Positions 8,331-20,685 of a DNA stretch of 64,000 nucleotides are shown here, piece after piece; the first letter of the stretch is position 1; each line of letters opens with the position of its first letter. The notes under the pieces were generated by a model. It saw only the letters and a list, made by a program, of their open reading frames with translations, was not told the DNA's origin and made no database searches. Location: assembly GCA_963514095.1 (NCBI GenBank), contig OY741271.1, positions 23,882,119-23,946,118 on the forward strand. Direction: 5' to 3'. Source of the DNA: Eutrigla gurnardus (Eukaryota > Chordata > Actinopteri > Perciformes > Triglidae). Both the position numbers and the translations under genes were made by a program.

Positions 8331-8604
8331 AAAAAAAATAAATCAAATCGTTTTATTAAATAAAGTACAAAATACACTCTCTATTGCACCAATGTCTCCC
8401 ATTTAATTTCACAATGCTGAGAAGGTTTTGTTGCAAGAGCTCAGCATGAAAATCACCCTCAAGCTTTCCAAAGATGTCAAAGCTGCCGTTGCTATCATCA
8501 TAACCAAGCACAAGCCAGTTTGTTTTTCTCCTCACATTGGCAGAAATATAGTTTCCATACACATATGGGACCCTCATTTGGCAGGATTGAGTGGGAAACA
8601 TCAT
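8331..8604 (-). pseudogene. Possible fragment of a retroposed coding sequence
   Basis: The minus strand has an open frame of 82 codons (8604 to 8356) with protein-like composition, containing VPYVYGNYISANVRRKTNWL and later LVLGYDDSNGSFDIFGKLEG. The stop is followed within a few bases by AATAAA, as in the 3' end of a processed transcript. I do not recognise the family. There is no clear poly(A) tract or target duplication, so this may be chance or part of a transposon. Confidence 0.25.
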
Positions 8605-11342
8605 ATTGATATCATATTGAGATTTGAATTGTCTGTAAATATTTGTAATTGTACAGAGCCCCCTGGTGGTTATGTAGGAGAATAAAAGTAAAGGGTCAAA
8701 ACCCGGTCAAAAGGAGACATAAGATGTTCTGACATGTCAAGGTAGGAAAACACAGGTGTGAATACGAAATGATGGCTGAACTTTATTTAGCTGCTTTATT
8801 TTATAACGGCTCACTGTCACAACAGTCAGGGGTGATCAGTCCATCAACATCCTGCTCTACTAGATGTCATTATCCCATCAGGGAATTGTAGCTATTAAGG
8901 CTTGGGAAATAGCTACAAGGATGAGCAATGATTCACTTCTACAAAGGTTGTACTGTTTCCTTAACGGCAGGTTAATTATCACCACGCTTTTATTATTGAG
9001 ATTTTCTAAGACTCTCATAAACATCGAATGCATTTTGGCTTCGAAAGTTAATTCAAGTCATTTTTTTTTTTTAACAATGCTGTGTTTGCAAAACATGCTC
9101 TGGAATCAGTGAGACAAACTCATAAATCAAACGTCTGAGCATGAAATTATAAAACCCCACCAGCCCTCCACCATGCCTCAGAGTGTTTGCCGTTCTCTCT
9201 TATCTTATTAATTACAGTAAAAGCTGCATCAACATATTCTTTCTCCCACTGCCCACGTTTGTAAAATAAATATGAATATGAAGGAGTATCAATTCACAAC
9301 CTGCTCTTTGTGCAAATACACCTTGTACATGAGTTGCATTGTGCTCGACTATGCATTCAAATATACACATATGGAAATCATTTATAAGACAGTGATGGTT
9401 CAGCCTAAAGAAACTAATCTGAAATTCAGATCAGTTTTCTAATAAAAGAATCCAAAAGAGGTTCTGAGCTGTTTTAAACCAGCACATCACGGGATAAGGA
9501 ATATAGCTGAAGGCTATCGTGCTTTTTTATTCAATAAACCGCTTAAGTTTCAGTCCGTGGAGGACACACATGTGTATCCACCTTTTCATCTCCTCCCTGA
9601 ATGGGGATAACGAGGAGGCAAGAAAGAGATGATGGCCTGGAATGTAAAAATGTTAAATAAAAGAGTGAAATACCCTTTGCGGGGCAATTAAGAGCGACCT
9701 GCTGTTGAACTCTTGCTGGCCCCGTTTTGTCCCCCAGGCAGTGCAGATGTGGGAACTGCTGACGGACATCTTCCACAGGGGTCACAGTGACATTGCACAA
9801 ATTAGCTACTCACAGAGGGTCTTCTAACAATTGATTCTGACATTTTACATCACTTAACTGAGATTGAATGATTTAATTTGACACCTGATTATCTTCCTCC
9901 CAGTGAACGGGGATGTATTTGAGTCATTAACCTAATTTTTAGCCTAGCGGAAAGACTGAAAATTGGATTTAACATCACATATCGTGTAACAAAGGTAACA
10001 CAATCTGCCTCCCTGCCCCAACACGTTCACATCCTGTTTGTTAAATCAGTTCAAAAAGTGTAAAAGTAAAAACAATGCGGTTACAACTATCCCTTAAATC
10101 TACACATGCATTCATTCACTTTTCTAGTCACTTGTGTGCAGCACAACACTGACATCACCGACTTATTAAGTTGCCACATCCAACCTGTTGGAAAGCATTT
10201 GCTTATTTACACATGAAGCAGACACAAAGCAACACACACAGTCATTCTAAGCCATGCTTCAGGGCCATCTGGTTGTTAAGCCACTGATATACTCCCGAGT
10301 GGACACGTACACAGACTGCTGCGGTTACCACAGGAACGTAGCGGTTCTGTTTACAGGCCAACACTTTCTGGAGTTTTGCTTGGTTGGATGTGCAGATCGA
10401 CAGGAATACGTTTTCCCTATTTTCTGGAGAGGTCAGTGCAGTCACAACAATTTGGAGGTTTATAAATGTACATCACACGGACCCTCGCAGATACGTAAAC
10501 TATAATTTTGCCTCTCCTTTTAGCTCAGTTTTTGGTCTGGACACAACTCCCGGGGGAATAACTGGCTCTTTAGCTGCTATATGCTCCACTTTGTCCATTT
10601 TGATAAAAAACAGCTGTCTGATTAGAGCGTCGAGACTGTACTAAAATAGTAAAGTTGTTCTAGAGCTTCTTCAGCTGAAAGGAATGACAGAATCGTGTAG
10701 GCAAATATCAGGAAAAAACATGGAAAAAATAATCTACCATCAGCACAAGATTTTACTGCTTTTTGGAGTGATCCACGTACCTCCAAGAACCCGAGTGACA
10801 GATGAACACGGCAGATATTAAGAAATGAATGTTTACACCCGTCCAGTCACTAGATGGAGACATTCCATAGTGTTTATGTTATAGCCCCACTTAACATCTG
10901 TTGACCCAATAGCTCTCAGGACAAAATCAACACCTCCTTCATTAATTATGGAATAATAATGGAAAAAATAAAAAATAAGTATCATTATGAAGTCTGTGTG
11001 TAAAGTCATTCCTATTTTCTAAATCACTAGTAGCTTGTTTCAAATAGTAATAATAAATCCTTTATTATAATAAGCTGTAACATAACTTCCGATTGTTCCT
11101 TATTTTATTTATACTTACATAAATGTTTAAAGTTAGTTGTAATGACGTTCAGAGAGGCAAACAAACTTGAATATAAATAAATCAAATCAAGTGATTTTTA
11201 TTTCGTGCAAAATGTTGCAAAAATGTTTGTTTGCCTGGACAAATATTAGTTTCCGTCTGGTTTTTTAATCATTTATAAATTCTTATTGTTATTCAGTTAA
11301 AATTTGGGACATTTGTGAATTTACACACGTATTGATCTAAAT
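8605..11342. other. Gene-poor intergenic DNA
   Basis: Short reading frames only, none with a recognisable domain or good splice context. No tandem array or paired transposon ends were found. Confidence 0.5.
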
Positions 11343-11684
11343 CGGAGGTTTTCAAAGCGGGAGGTGGGCCTCTCCAGGGGGGGCTCCCGTTTCAGGGGAG
11401 GATCAGTGACTGGAAGTGGAAAATAAATAGCTATTACATTAGTTATCAATGTGTGTGGTTTTGTTAATGAGATAGTTTAAGGATTCAGTAGGGGGGATTT
11501 TATTGTTGTGAGTAAGAAACTAAAAGACGCCTTAAGGCAAACCTTGTTTTCTTGCATTCGCTGCAGTCTTAATTAATCTCAAATGGCAATATTAAGCTGT
11601 CTTGTCTCAATTGTTGAATGTTTATTGGCTTTTTTTCAAGCTTTTTGTGTGCGAGGCCCACCGTCTCACTTTGAAAACCCCTCA
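11343..11684. mobile_element. MITE-like element with imperfect terminal inverted repeats
   Basis: The left end contains GGTTTTCAAAGCGGGAGGTG and then GGCCTC. The right end is the reverse complement with a few differences, GAGGCCCACC through CTTTGAAAACCCCT. Ends of this GGGGTTTTCAAAGTG type are seen in fish hAT-like non-autonomous elements. I could not identify a convincing target duplication, so the superfamily is uncertain. Confidence 0.6.
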
Positions 11685-13110
11685 TGTAGATAATTCAAAT
11701 GGGACAATAACTGTAGTCACCTCCAGGCACAACATGAAGTGGATTTTAAAGAGCATAATTCATCAAGATATCGCTCACTCAATCAATCAATCAATGATCT
11801 TGCTATGGGCACAGAAGCAGACAAACTCATGGTGCAGCAGTAAAGTGACTGGACAGTACACAGCTACTTCTACAACACAGATGCTTTGTGAACATTTGTT
11901 GTTGTGATCCTCTGTTGTATTTTTAAGGGCACGGCAAAGTCGCAGTGTAAATTATTGATATGACAAACCGCAGCTTTGAATGTCAATACACTTCCCCGGA
12001 GACGCAAAGCGAAAGAAACCCCCCCATAATAAAAGTCAAATCAATGTGGAGTCTGAGAGAGAGGAGAAGTGGAGGACCACAGGGAGAGCAAGACGAGGTA
12101 AACAAGTGATAAGTTGCTGACGACGAAGGGAGATAACGGTGCAGAAGTTTGAACACAGAGCTGACTCGCACATACGGATCTGCACGTAGGACAGTTATAC
12201 AACAACGCATGACAATGAGAGCCTTCTTATGTCGTGCTACGACATCAAAGGTCAAGATGCTTTGGTTAATTGAATTCCAAATGTGTTGTTGCATGGCGGT
12301 GCCTCTCCTCATGGTTGATAGCTTTGAAGGGCTCCATAATAACACACACTGGGCTTGTTGGGTAAGTAAGTGTATTATTTGTGGATCTGCGTGTCGGCAA
12401 AGCGAAACATTCGGTAGCAGTGGTGTTAAAATATTGAACAAAGTTGTCTTTATTGTGCTTAACTGTCTCACACTGAGAGCCGGGACGCTGCCGAGGCTCG
12501 GTCAGCAACGCCTTAGATGAATAAAGGTTGAAAAACAGACTTTATAGGCATTCTATTTATTATTCATGCATTTGAAATTTTTGTATTATCTTTATTTGCA
12601 GGGGTATTTATTATTGTCTATGGAAATATACAAAACACAAAATATATCTGAGGACAGATTTATTCAATTGTGTTCAGCATGCAGTGGTGGTTTAGGAGGT
12701 TGTTATACTGGGACTCCAGCCTCTATTTATTAATTTATAATTACAATAATTGATTTGCTTGGAGTAAAGTGCGTAATGCGTATCTTAGAATAACTAAATT
12801 ACATTCCTAAACGCCTCTTTTTATTCCCTTTAAATGTTGCTTCATGCCTTCCCATCGCATTCTCCGACATTTACAACTCTCCTTTCTCCAACACCACCAT
12901 GGAGTTTGTGTTTACAATTGAAATGTGGTGCAGCTGCCATAATGTTTATCATGTCGTGAAGGGGATCAGTGTAATGGGCTCCCCCTGTGCTCAAAGGTGA
13001 GCCACATGAGCCACATTTTATTTGTTGTTCCATGTTGTTGCAAGAGCTCAACCGTTCACGGTTCAAGTGCTGACAGCCGTGTCATAAAGAGCATCTTTCA
13101 ATCAGGCATC

Positions 13111-13142
<32 letters not shown>

Positions 13143-13604
13143 CCTTGTAATCCCAGCACAAATCTCCCGTCAAACGCTTGGTGTTCACTATTATTACCAT
13201 GACTCACATGTAAAACACGGTTAATGCCAAATTACACATTGAGGCCGTGTTCTCAGAGCGTCCGCTTCCTCTCACCCAGCCGCAGTGAACATGTCCGGCT
13301 GAAATTAGGACAAAATTGGAAAATTACAACATCACATTCGTGGTCACTCATCTGTGAGGCTTGAGCATTAGAGGATGTCATCTTTCTAGGTTGCCGAGCA
13401 ATTCTGCCCGGGCCAATTGTGGAAGAAACAACTCAATTGCGAAGCATGATCACAACTAGAATCACCGCCTGGTAACGTGGTTGTGTGTCTGTGTCAACCG
13501 GTTTCCATTCTAGTCCGTCTGAAATGTCATCATTTCGTCATTTTATCTTATTCGACTAGACTAGATAGTCATAATTAGCATGAAATCTTGAGTCATGTCC
13601 AAGA
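11685..13604. other. Intergenic DNA with one (GT)n tract
   Basis: Several overlapping frames near 11983-12520 on both strands lack recognisable motifs and are judged chance. A (TG)n microsatellite of about 15 units occupies roughly 13113-13142. Confidence 0.5.
13113..13142. repeat. (TG)n microsatellite
   Basis: About 15 uninterrupted dinucleotide units. Confidence 0.97.
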
Positions 13605-13890
13605 TTGTGTTCTGTGAGGTCAGGGTGACATTTAACTACCAAATTCTAATCAGTTCATCCTGGAGTCCAAGTGGAGGTTTGTGCCAGATGTAACGAGTTT
13701 CCCCTCAAGGCGTCCCCGAGAATGGGACGGCGGCGAGGTCACAGTGACCTTGACCTGTGATCCCCGAATTCTAATCAGCTCATCTTTAAATCCAAGTGGA
13801 TGTTTGTGTCACATTTGAAGAAATTTGCTTCATGTGTTGCAGAGATATCAAGAGAATGGGACAACCCGAAAAAAGCCTGTCAGTTATGAG
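13605..13890. repeat. Two head-to-tail copies of a dispersed teleost repeat containing nuclear-receptor-like sites
   Basis: Two related units share the order GAGGTCA...TGAC, AATTCTAATCAG, TCCAAGTGGA, GTTTGTG and a GAATGGGAC block: first about 13613-13732, second about 13734-13870. I recall this as a common interspersed fish repeat but cannot name it. The second unit contains GGTCACAGTGACC (13737-13749), a perfect estrogen-response-element palindrome, overlapped by TGACCTTGACCT (13745-13756). The first unit has the near match GGTCAGGGTGACA (13618-13630). Confidence 0.7.
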
Positions 13891-15800
13891 AAGTGCGGAT
13901 GATTTAAATGTGTTACATTTTGACTGTTTGTTTACCAAAAATTGGGCTGTATAGTTAAAGTTTTAATCTCTTTTTTTCTTTTGCTGATGCATTCAGCGTT
14001 GGTTTGTTGTTGTTATTAATTTCTAAAGGCATGGTTATCTGCCCGCTCGGTGCTCACAGCCTACATGATAAGTCTAATCCATTTGTGTGCGACTGATGAC
14101 TACTTACCTCTCTTGACTCACCTGCTGCATTTGCTGAGTGCACACTAAAAGAAATATAGTTGGAATTTGCATCGTTTTTTTCTCTCTTTCTGCATTTGCA
14201 GTTAAATCACCCCAACGTCAATTCTTAGTCTCTCAAATTGAATATGACCGTGAGAGTTTATGGTGCCATTAGAGAGGCCATCAAAGTGCCCGAATTTAAG
14301 ATTGGATGCCATTTATCCCTTTGAAAAATATATTGTTTGGTTTTTCCTAGACAGTGTTTTTCCAAGACATCAGCAAAAATCTTACTTTGGTTTCATCCAT
14401 CTTTATACGCGCCTCCTCTTTCACACAAGACACAAACAGTTACTTCTCCCCAACCGCCGAGGACTCCTCACATATCAATCTCCTAGTTTAGTTTCCCTTC
14501 CGAACACGACACAATTAATCATGCTGTCGCACAATCTGTGCATGAGCGCTAGAAGGCTCAGGGCTACAAGGCACAGAGTGACACTGTCAAAAAAAAAAAA
14601 AAAAGCTAAAAAATAGCCGAGGATGTTAACTATCCTCTTGTGTGCAAAAAAAAAAGATTTTCATTATCACTGAGATCAAGGATGAGAGTGTTGGAGTAGG
14701 CGTTCTCATTTCATCTTGCCTTACATAAATATTTTCTGAACTCAAAGTCCACTTTAACCACTCACTCAGCTGTCATCTGAGACGCCGTCCTCTTTCTGTG
14801 GAGCCATGCAAAAAAGATTAAAATGAATATTAAGAAATGAATTGTTCGTCCCATCCACTGTGCTCATCACATGCAGATAATCCAGTCTCCGGGGCTCCTA
14901 TGATTTGCCTCTCTTTGATAAAGCTTTCAAAGATTACCATGACCTGGACGACTGAGAGTCTTCACAGATATGATTCACCTTGTCAAAATGAACAAACCTC
15001 CCTAATCCGACAGTGTGTTAGACAGAAATTCAGTCATACCAGGAACAGAACGGCAGATGTGTGGCAACACTTCGCGACTGTCACAGCGACTGAAAGAAAT
15101 AATTGGATAATGCTATATTTGACTTTATGTTTGTGTGTTGAATCCGTGGCTGATCCCCCACCAGCACCCTCCCTAATCTTCAGCTATAACACGCCAACTA
15201 GATTAACAGATAGTAATGCAAAAGCGAGTTCCCCCCTTGTTTCTCAGCCTGCTACCCCCCTCTCTGTGCCGTGCACAGGAAGTGACACCGACACGGCGGC
15301 GCCCTGGCTGACAAAACTGTCCATTTCCGTACCGTCTGTGGAAAATAATAAGACATTAAACCCTGGGAGGGCTGGAGAGCCTTATGTTGCTTGCACCCTG
15401 TCTCCGAAGAGCGGCTTTGCCTCCTTCTCACCAAAGGAGCTTAGATTCGGGGGGCTCCTGCCTCCTGCCACATTGCTGAGGCAGCTGTGTTATTATGGAT
15501 GGAGATTACCAAGGGTTGGTGGGCAGAAGACGACCTCAACTGATTATTAGAGAAACAAAGAGCACTGCCAGTTAAGGGCGGACTCCTGGATGGCTGCTTG
15601 AAGCCATTAACTCTTAAAATTCTCTCCTAACGAGGTTTGATAAAGAGTGCCAGAGTTTCAATAAAGGAACACAAACATGTTCAATATTAGTACAGAAAAT
15701 GTTGTGTTATTTAAGTTTATTTCTACTTCTTCTGCAGAGGGAAGCTGCAGCACTTCTACATTTTATTCCAGAAGTAATAAGACCTCATTTAAGATCAGTG
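13891..15800. other. Intergenic DNA; contains an unexplained 237-codon open frame
   Basis: The plus strand is open from 14837 to 15550 (237 codons). The predicted protein has no recognisable domain, signal or repeat, and no promoter or splice pattern stands out. I therefore do not call it a gene. The rest of the stretch shows only A-runs near 14590 and 14650. Confidence 0.4.
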
Positions 15801-16055
15801 CATTAACCTTGCATTCTTTCAAAAGGCCATCTGGGGGCGACTCTTCTGGCTAAAAAGTCTGATTTTTATAGAAGTCCATGAGAAAAATGACCCTAGTTCA
15901 AGTGTTCCTCGGTGCAACATGATGTCCATTTAGTAAATTACGGACCCATTTAGAGTCAAATAGACGATAAAGCAGGGGATGCATCAGGGCGTGGCTACCC
16001 TGTGATCGACAGGTTGCTACCACGGCAATTTAAATATGGGTCAACACCCATTTTT
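15801..16055 (+). repeat. Dispersed repeat family A, copy 1
   Basis: It contains the blocks CTTGCATTCTTTCAAAAGG, GGGGGCGACTC, GAAGTCCATGAGAAAAATGA, CATTTAGAGTCAAATAGAC and GGGCGTGGCTACC. The same ordered blocks recur at 25620-25915, 39020-39200 and (reversed) 42620-42890. I recall this as a common teleost interspersed repeat but cannot name its class. Confidence 0.7.
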
Positions 16056-17837
16056 TCAGTGTTTTTGCAAATTCTAGTTCCAAACATACAACTGGTGAAA
16101 TTATAGCCTAAATATTGCGTAAACAAAGACCTACCTACATAACAAGACGTCGCCCGATGACCTTTTCTTTGTATTACTCTTTTCTATCTAGTTTCTTTGT
16201 TTTCCTCCTGATGCGATTGTGTGACTATTTTTTAAACGCAACAAAAAAAAGAGACATTTCTTTGTGATGGCTGAGCAGCATCTGATTAAAATCTTTCCCC
16301 GTATCTTTAAGACTGACAGCTGAGAAATCTAAGGCAATTAAGCGATTTGCTGAACCCGTTTTTACTTCTTGTGTGATTATTGAAATAGAAAAGTATTAAA
16401 TTGAAATTGAAAAGTGTTCTCGGTTATTGAGACAACAGTCATGGCTGTATTTATCTGCATGGAAACAAATCACGCTTCACAGCCAAACATCCCATCATTC
16501 TGCCTGAATGATTTCATACTTGGAGAAGCTGAGGTTGGGAAGATCAGACTTCTGGTGTGGGAGCAACTCGGACACACAGACAAAGCTTTGCTCATGTTTA
16601 GCACATGCACATTGTTTTATTGCTTTGGGGGTTGCTTAATGTCTAAACTGTTCTTATAGCATTTGATTCGATCACTTCACACAATTTGAATGGTCAGAAT
16701 TACAGTTTCTACTGACAGAATTTCACTAAAAACATGAACATTCTTAGTACTTACAGTACTGTGTGACATTTGTTGCTCATATTCTTCAATTAAACAATTT
16801 ATTTTGCGACATGCCTGAAGTATAGCCTATGATGAGTTATAATTAATGTTTCGGACACACTGCTGATCAAACATTGAAGTATTCCTTTCATATGACTCCT
16901 TGACTTTAATTTATGAAACCTGTGTGCATCCCTGGGTTCAGTTGCCGTGGTGACTAGATCACATTTCCTGCTGTATAATGAAAACAAGCTCATTTGCTCT
17001 ATCATCTCCGGGCTCCGTGTTCCTCCATTTCTCCGTGCACCTGCTCAATTCAAGGCTATAAATGTCTTAAATGACCCAGAAAACCTCTGTTGCATGAATT
17101 ATTAATTACGCATAAAAAATGTTGAATGGGTTTTCATTATGTAGCATTTTTAAAATAGTGGAAATATTTGAATTTTTTTTTTTTTAAAGGTTGCACCTGT
17201 TGTTTTCAACAACAACAACAACCCAACAACCAATCAAGTCATTTCTGATCCAGACATTTTTTTTATTTTAAATGAAATCAAAAGTTAACATAATCTCAGA
17301 GTAGACAAATCCAATATATTGGGCTAGTCGGTTAATGTGTGTTTTTGTCACAAAGTGATGAGAATAAAACACCATCAGAATTGTTATGTATTATTAAGTA
17401 CTCATATTGTTACACTAAATGTCAGCGAGTACTCAAATGTAAGTAAGTCCTAAGACATCTTTTAAAATGTCACAAAGATTGTCAGTTATCCATCGCAGTC
17501 CAATGCAAACTATTCTATATAGTTGGAATAAAGTCACAGGATCATCAACACATTCTCACTCCTGCTATAACACTCCATAGGTATCGCTCTATAGTGCCAG
17601 GTTCCACTCTTACATGTATACAGTCTTTTCAACAAAACTTCCATCTTTACAGGAAGTGAGGTTCAGGCAGGTTTTAGGACAATAGTGTTTTCCAGTTTTC
17701 CTTTATAATCCCTGAGCCTCACATCAAGTAACACAAACTGCCTTCTATCGCTTTCATAAAATAGCCATTTGATCAAAATCAGATCAATCCTCGTACATGC
17801 CTTTGTGACGTCGAGAACAGACTAGTGTAGCACAGGG
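16056..17837. other. Intergenic DNA, no gene recognised
   Basis: Short chance frames only. A weak TACTCAAATGTAAGTAAG-type stretch near 17395-17455 may be a degraded trace of family B, not called separately. Confidence 0.45.
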
Positions 17838-18185
17838 ACAAAAGATCAAACTGGTCCAGAACGGGGCTGCCAGAGTCTAACAAGCTGGATCATATAACTG
17901 CTGCTGATGCATCGGCAGAACCGTCCTTACATTCAAGGCTTTAAGTTGACAGGCTCCCTCATATACATCCAGCCTTATTTCCCCCCATATCCTCCATGCA
18001 CATGCTTTATGTTCCCTTGATGCCGGTTACTGAACCATAACTGGGTATAAAAAGATTTCGTTTGCTGGTTGAGCCTTTGCCCACCAAGCTCCACTTCCCT
18101 GGAATAATCTCCTAATAATCACAGCACATTCAGGAGGCGCGCTCGGGTGATACTTTAAATCCAGACTGATCTCTTCTAATTTCAC
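17838..18185 (+). pseudogene. Decayed non-LTR retrotransposon (LINE) ORF fragment
   Basis: Plus-strand translation across frameshifts and stops gives LVQNGAARV, then APSYTSSLISPHILHAHAL, LDAGY, FAHQAPLPWNNL and YFKSRLISS. These match in order the C-terminal part of fish LINE polyproteins, the region downstream of the reverse transcriptase. Several in-frame stops show it is dead. The reverse transcriptase and endonuclease regions are not present. Confidence 0.75.
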
Positions 18186-18419
18186 CGGCTTGGAACTCAA
18201 ATCACTGTTTGTTTTACCTCGTTGACGAGTAGGCTAGCTGTTGTCATGTTCACATTATTACTCGTGAATGTTTGTTCTACCTTTACATGGAAAAAAGCTT
18301 TTGACTCAGAGACTAATACACAGACTGTCTGGGTGTGGATATGTATTAGCAGGCTAATGCCGTATGGCGTACATGCAAAATGATTTGCATAGTTTAATAA
18401 TTAAATTGTTTGACTTTAT

Positions 18420-18600
18420 TTCTTATGCCTGTACGCTCAGTATTAAGCTACAGGCAATTGCCGATTAGCTTAGCATCAAGACAGGAAGCAAAGGAAACAG
18501 GAGGAGGAAACTGGTTGGTTCACAAACAAGAATACGTGTGATTTTCTGTCCGCTACATCAGACCTTCATAGCTGCCTACAGAAGCTATGAATCTCATTGT
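18420..18600 (+). repeat. Dispersed repeat family C (TTAGCTTAGCAT type), degraded copy
   Basis: The stretch around GATTAGCTTAGCATCAAGAC followed by GGAAACAGG resembles the teleost repeat built around TTAGCTTAGCATAAAGAC. A clearer copy lies at 52115-52345. Confidence 0.5.
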
Positions 18601-20329
18601 CTCATAATGGGCAAGTGTCTGAATACATCATTTTTAATTGGTTAAACCATCTACATATTTTCTGCTGCAATCTGGATCCAAGTTGCGTTCATTTAATTCA
18701 TTCAGCAGGAATCTTCTCGCCTATATCCCCCCCCCCGCAATTGGTTTTTAACCATGCTTTAAAACTTAAGTCTGTATGACGGTGAAACAGGTGTTAACTT
18801 TAATTCCACACGCTGTTAAAAATGTGTTTGAAAAGTCTTACATTTCATTTCGGTGAACGCTGCAGAAAAGAAAGAGTCACAGTCGTCACGTATTGATTAT
18901 GTTTAACTTCTGGGTATTTTGTTGAAGGTTTGCACTGTGTTGACCTACAGAAGGATTTAAAGAATCAAAGCACTGAGAGCATCAATATGCCGTGGGATTG
19001 AAAGGCATGACGGTGGGGGGCGGGGGATCGACTCTTTTGGACTCGATCCCTCTTCGGCTCGGCGCTGACATGAGCTCAATTAAACGCCTCATCTCAATGA
19101 CACGCGGGACGTGTTCGGATGAGATACCGCTCGGCCCACATTTCACCTGGACACCGAATAACGACGCTGCTCCCGACCCATGTCGCAGGTAATGTCACTC
19201 TCGTTCATCATGTTGTGTGTGCGCATGCCTCATTGACAAACATTGGGATAATATGGCTCCGTGAGTATTTAAAGCCCCCGTTGAGGGGCCTTTACGGAAA
19301 TAGCTTGTGTCTATTTCATTGTAAATCCTGCGGGCGTGCGTAATATTCATTGGCAGATCTATTTGTTCACAGATCATCGCTTCATCTGTTGTATTGTAGC
19401 TTCGGAGCACCATCCATCAAATCCCCTTTGCACAATTTAAGACTGTTACTAATGGGCTTATAGGAGTCAAAATAGAAATATTCCTCTCCATCGCCCCACA
19501 GCTGAGCGAGGGAGTCTTTCTGATTAACACGTCGTGACAATACATAACACACCGACGCACACTGAATGTATACTGTAGCCAACCCCTGCCACCGTGGCCC
19601 TCAGGAGAAGTTTGTTGAAGTGCTGATGTTGATTAGCATAGCTTTGAGTGAGCCAACCCTTTGTCATGCATTTGCCACGATGAATCAAGTTCAACATCCG
19701 CAGCCACCGGGCTGTCACCGCAGAAAGATTTGCCACAGATGAAGTTGATTTGCATATCAAACTGGGTGGGGGGGAGGGGGGGGGGGGGGGGACGACCTCA
19801 TGTGCCACAACCCCCCACCCCCCACCCACTCATTTGCTGTGAAAAATATGCCCACACCTGCTTCAAAATGATCAATATGACCATCGCAGCCCTCCTCATT
19901 TATTCATAGCTTATAGGCAGAATCCCTAATGACAGCAGACTGAAATGTTTGAAATCCGTGGGATTATTAGTACTTTCTACAACAAGCTCTCTCAGCAGTC
20001 GTCTTGATTATCGCTTTGAATCACCATCGGCATACAGACAGGCCTCCATTCGTTTTCTTTAAATTACTTTTGTTGCTGCGGAGATCTAAATTATTTACAC
20101 ATGGAAACACATTTATACGAGAGACACACATTTTTTTTTTTTGTTCTTTCCAACCGTGCTTCGTGAATAATTAACAAAGAGTGTAAAATGTATACTGTGC
20201 GATTAAATCGGAGCCATTTAATCAATGTTTCATTGTGTTTGACTTCGGCGGCCGTTTGAACACACAAAGTGTCGTCTTTGATTTGATGATGACTGCGATC
20301 ATTTCATCTGCTGTTGCCTCAGTTAATAC
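18601..20329. other. Intergenic DNA with a poly-G tract
   Basis: No gene recognised. A G-rich homopolymer tract at about 19765-19791 is mirrored by C-rich sequence at about 19811-19827, so the flanking reading frames are artefacts. Confidence 0.5.
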
Positions 20330-20685
20330 AGTGTTGCAGCTTCTTAAGTGAAAGTAGTAACACCACTCTCTGAAAATACTCCAAGTATTCCTGCATTCAA
20401 AACCTTACCAAAGTAAAAGTTAGTAAGTAATATCAGCAATATGTATTTAAAGTTGATGATTTCTGTTTTGTTTTCATTGTGTAACATTTATGACTTTAAA
20501 GTATCAGGAGTAAAGGTGCACAGTACATGATATATGATGTTTCTGGATTACTACTTCTGCTGCAGTATTGCATTTTACTACTAGATGTTTATGGGTGTAT
20601 TCATTTTAACTCCTTTATATAATGTTGGGTAGTTTAATCTACAGCAATGCATCATATTGTATAGGATCACCATCTGTTTGTAGCA
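20330..20685 (-). repeat. Dispersed repeat family B, copy 1 (minus)
   Basis: Blocks such as GAAAATACTCCAAGTATTCC, TGCATTCAAAACCTTAC, AAAGTATCAGGAGTAAAGG and GTTGGGTAGTTTAATCTA occur in the order of a very common teleost AAGTA-rich repeat, reversed here. The copy at 22194-22626 is in the opposite orientation. I do not know its class with certainty. Confidence 0.7.

Noticed and set aside
11983..12520. 162-codon minus and 123-codon plus frames
   Set aside because: They overlap each other, have no motif and no gene-like context; judged chance.
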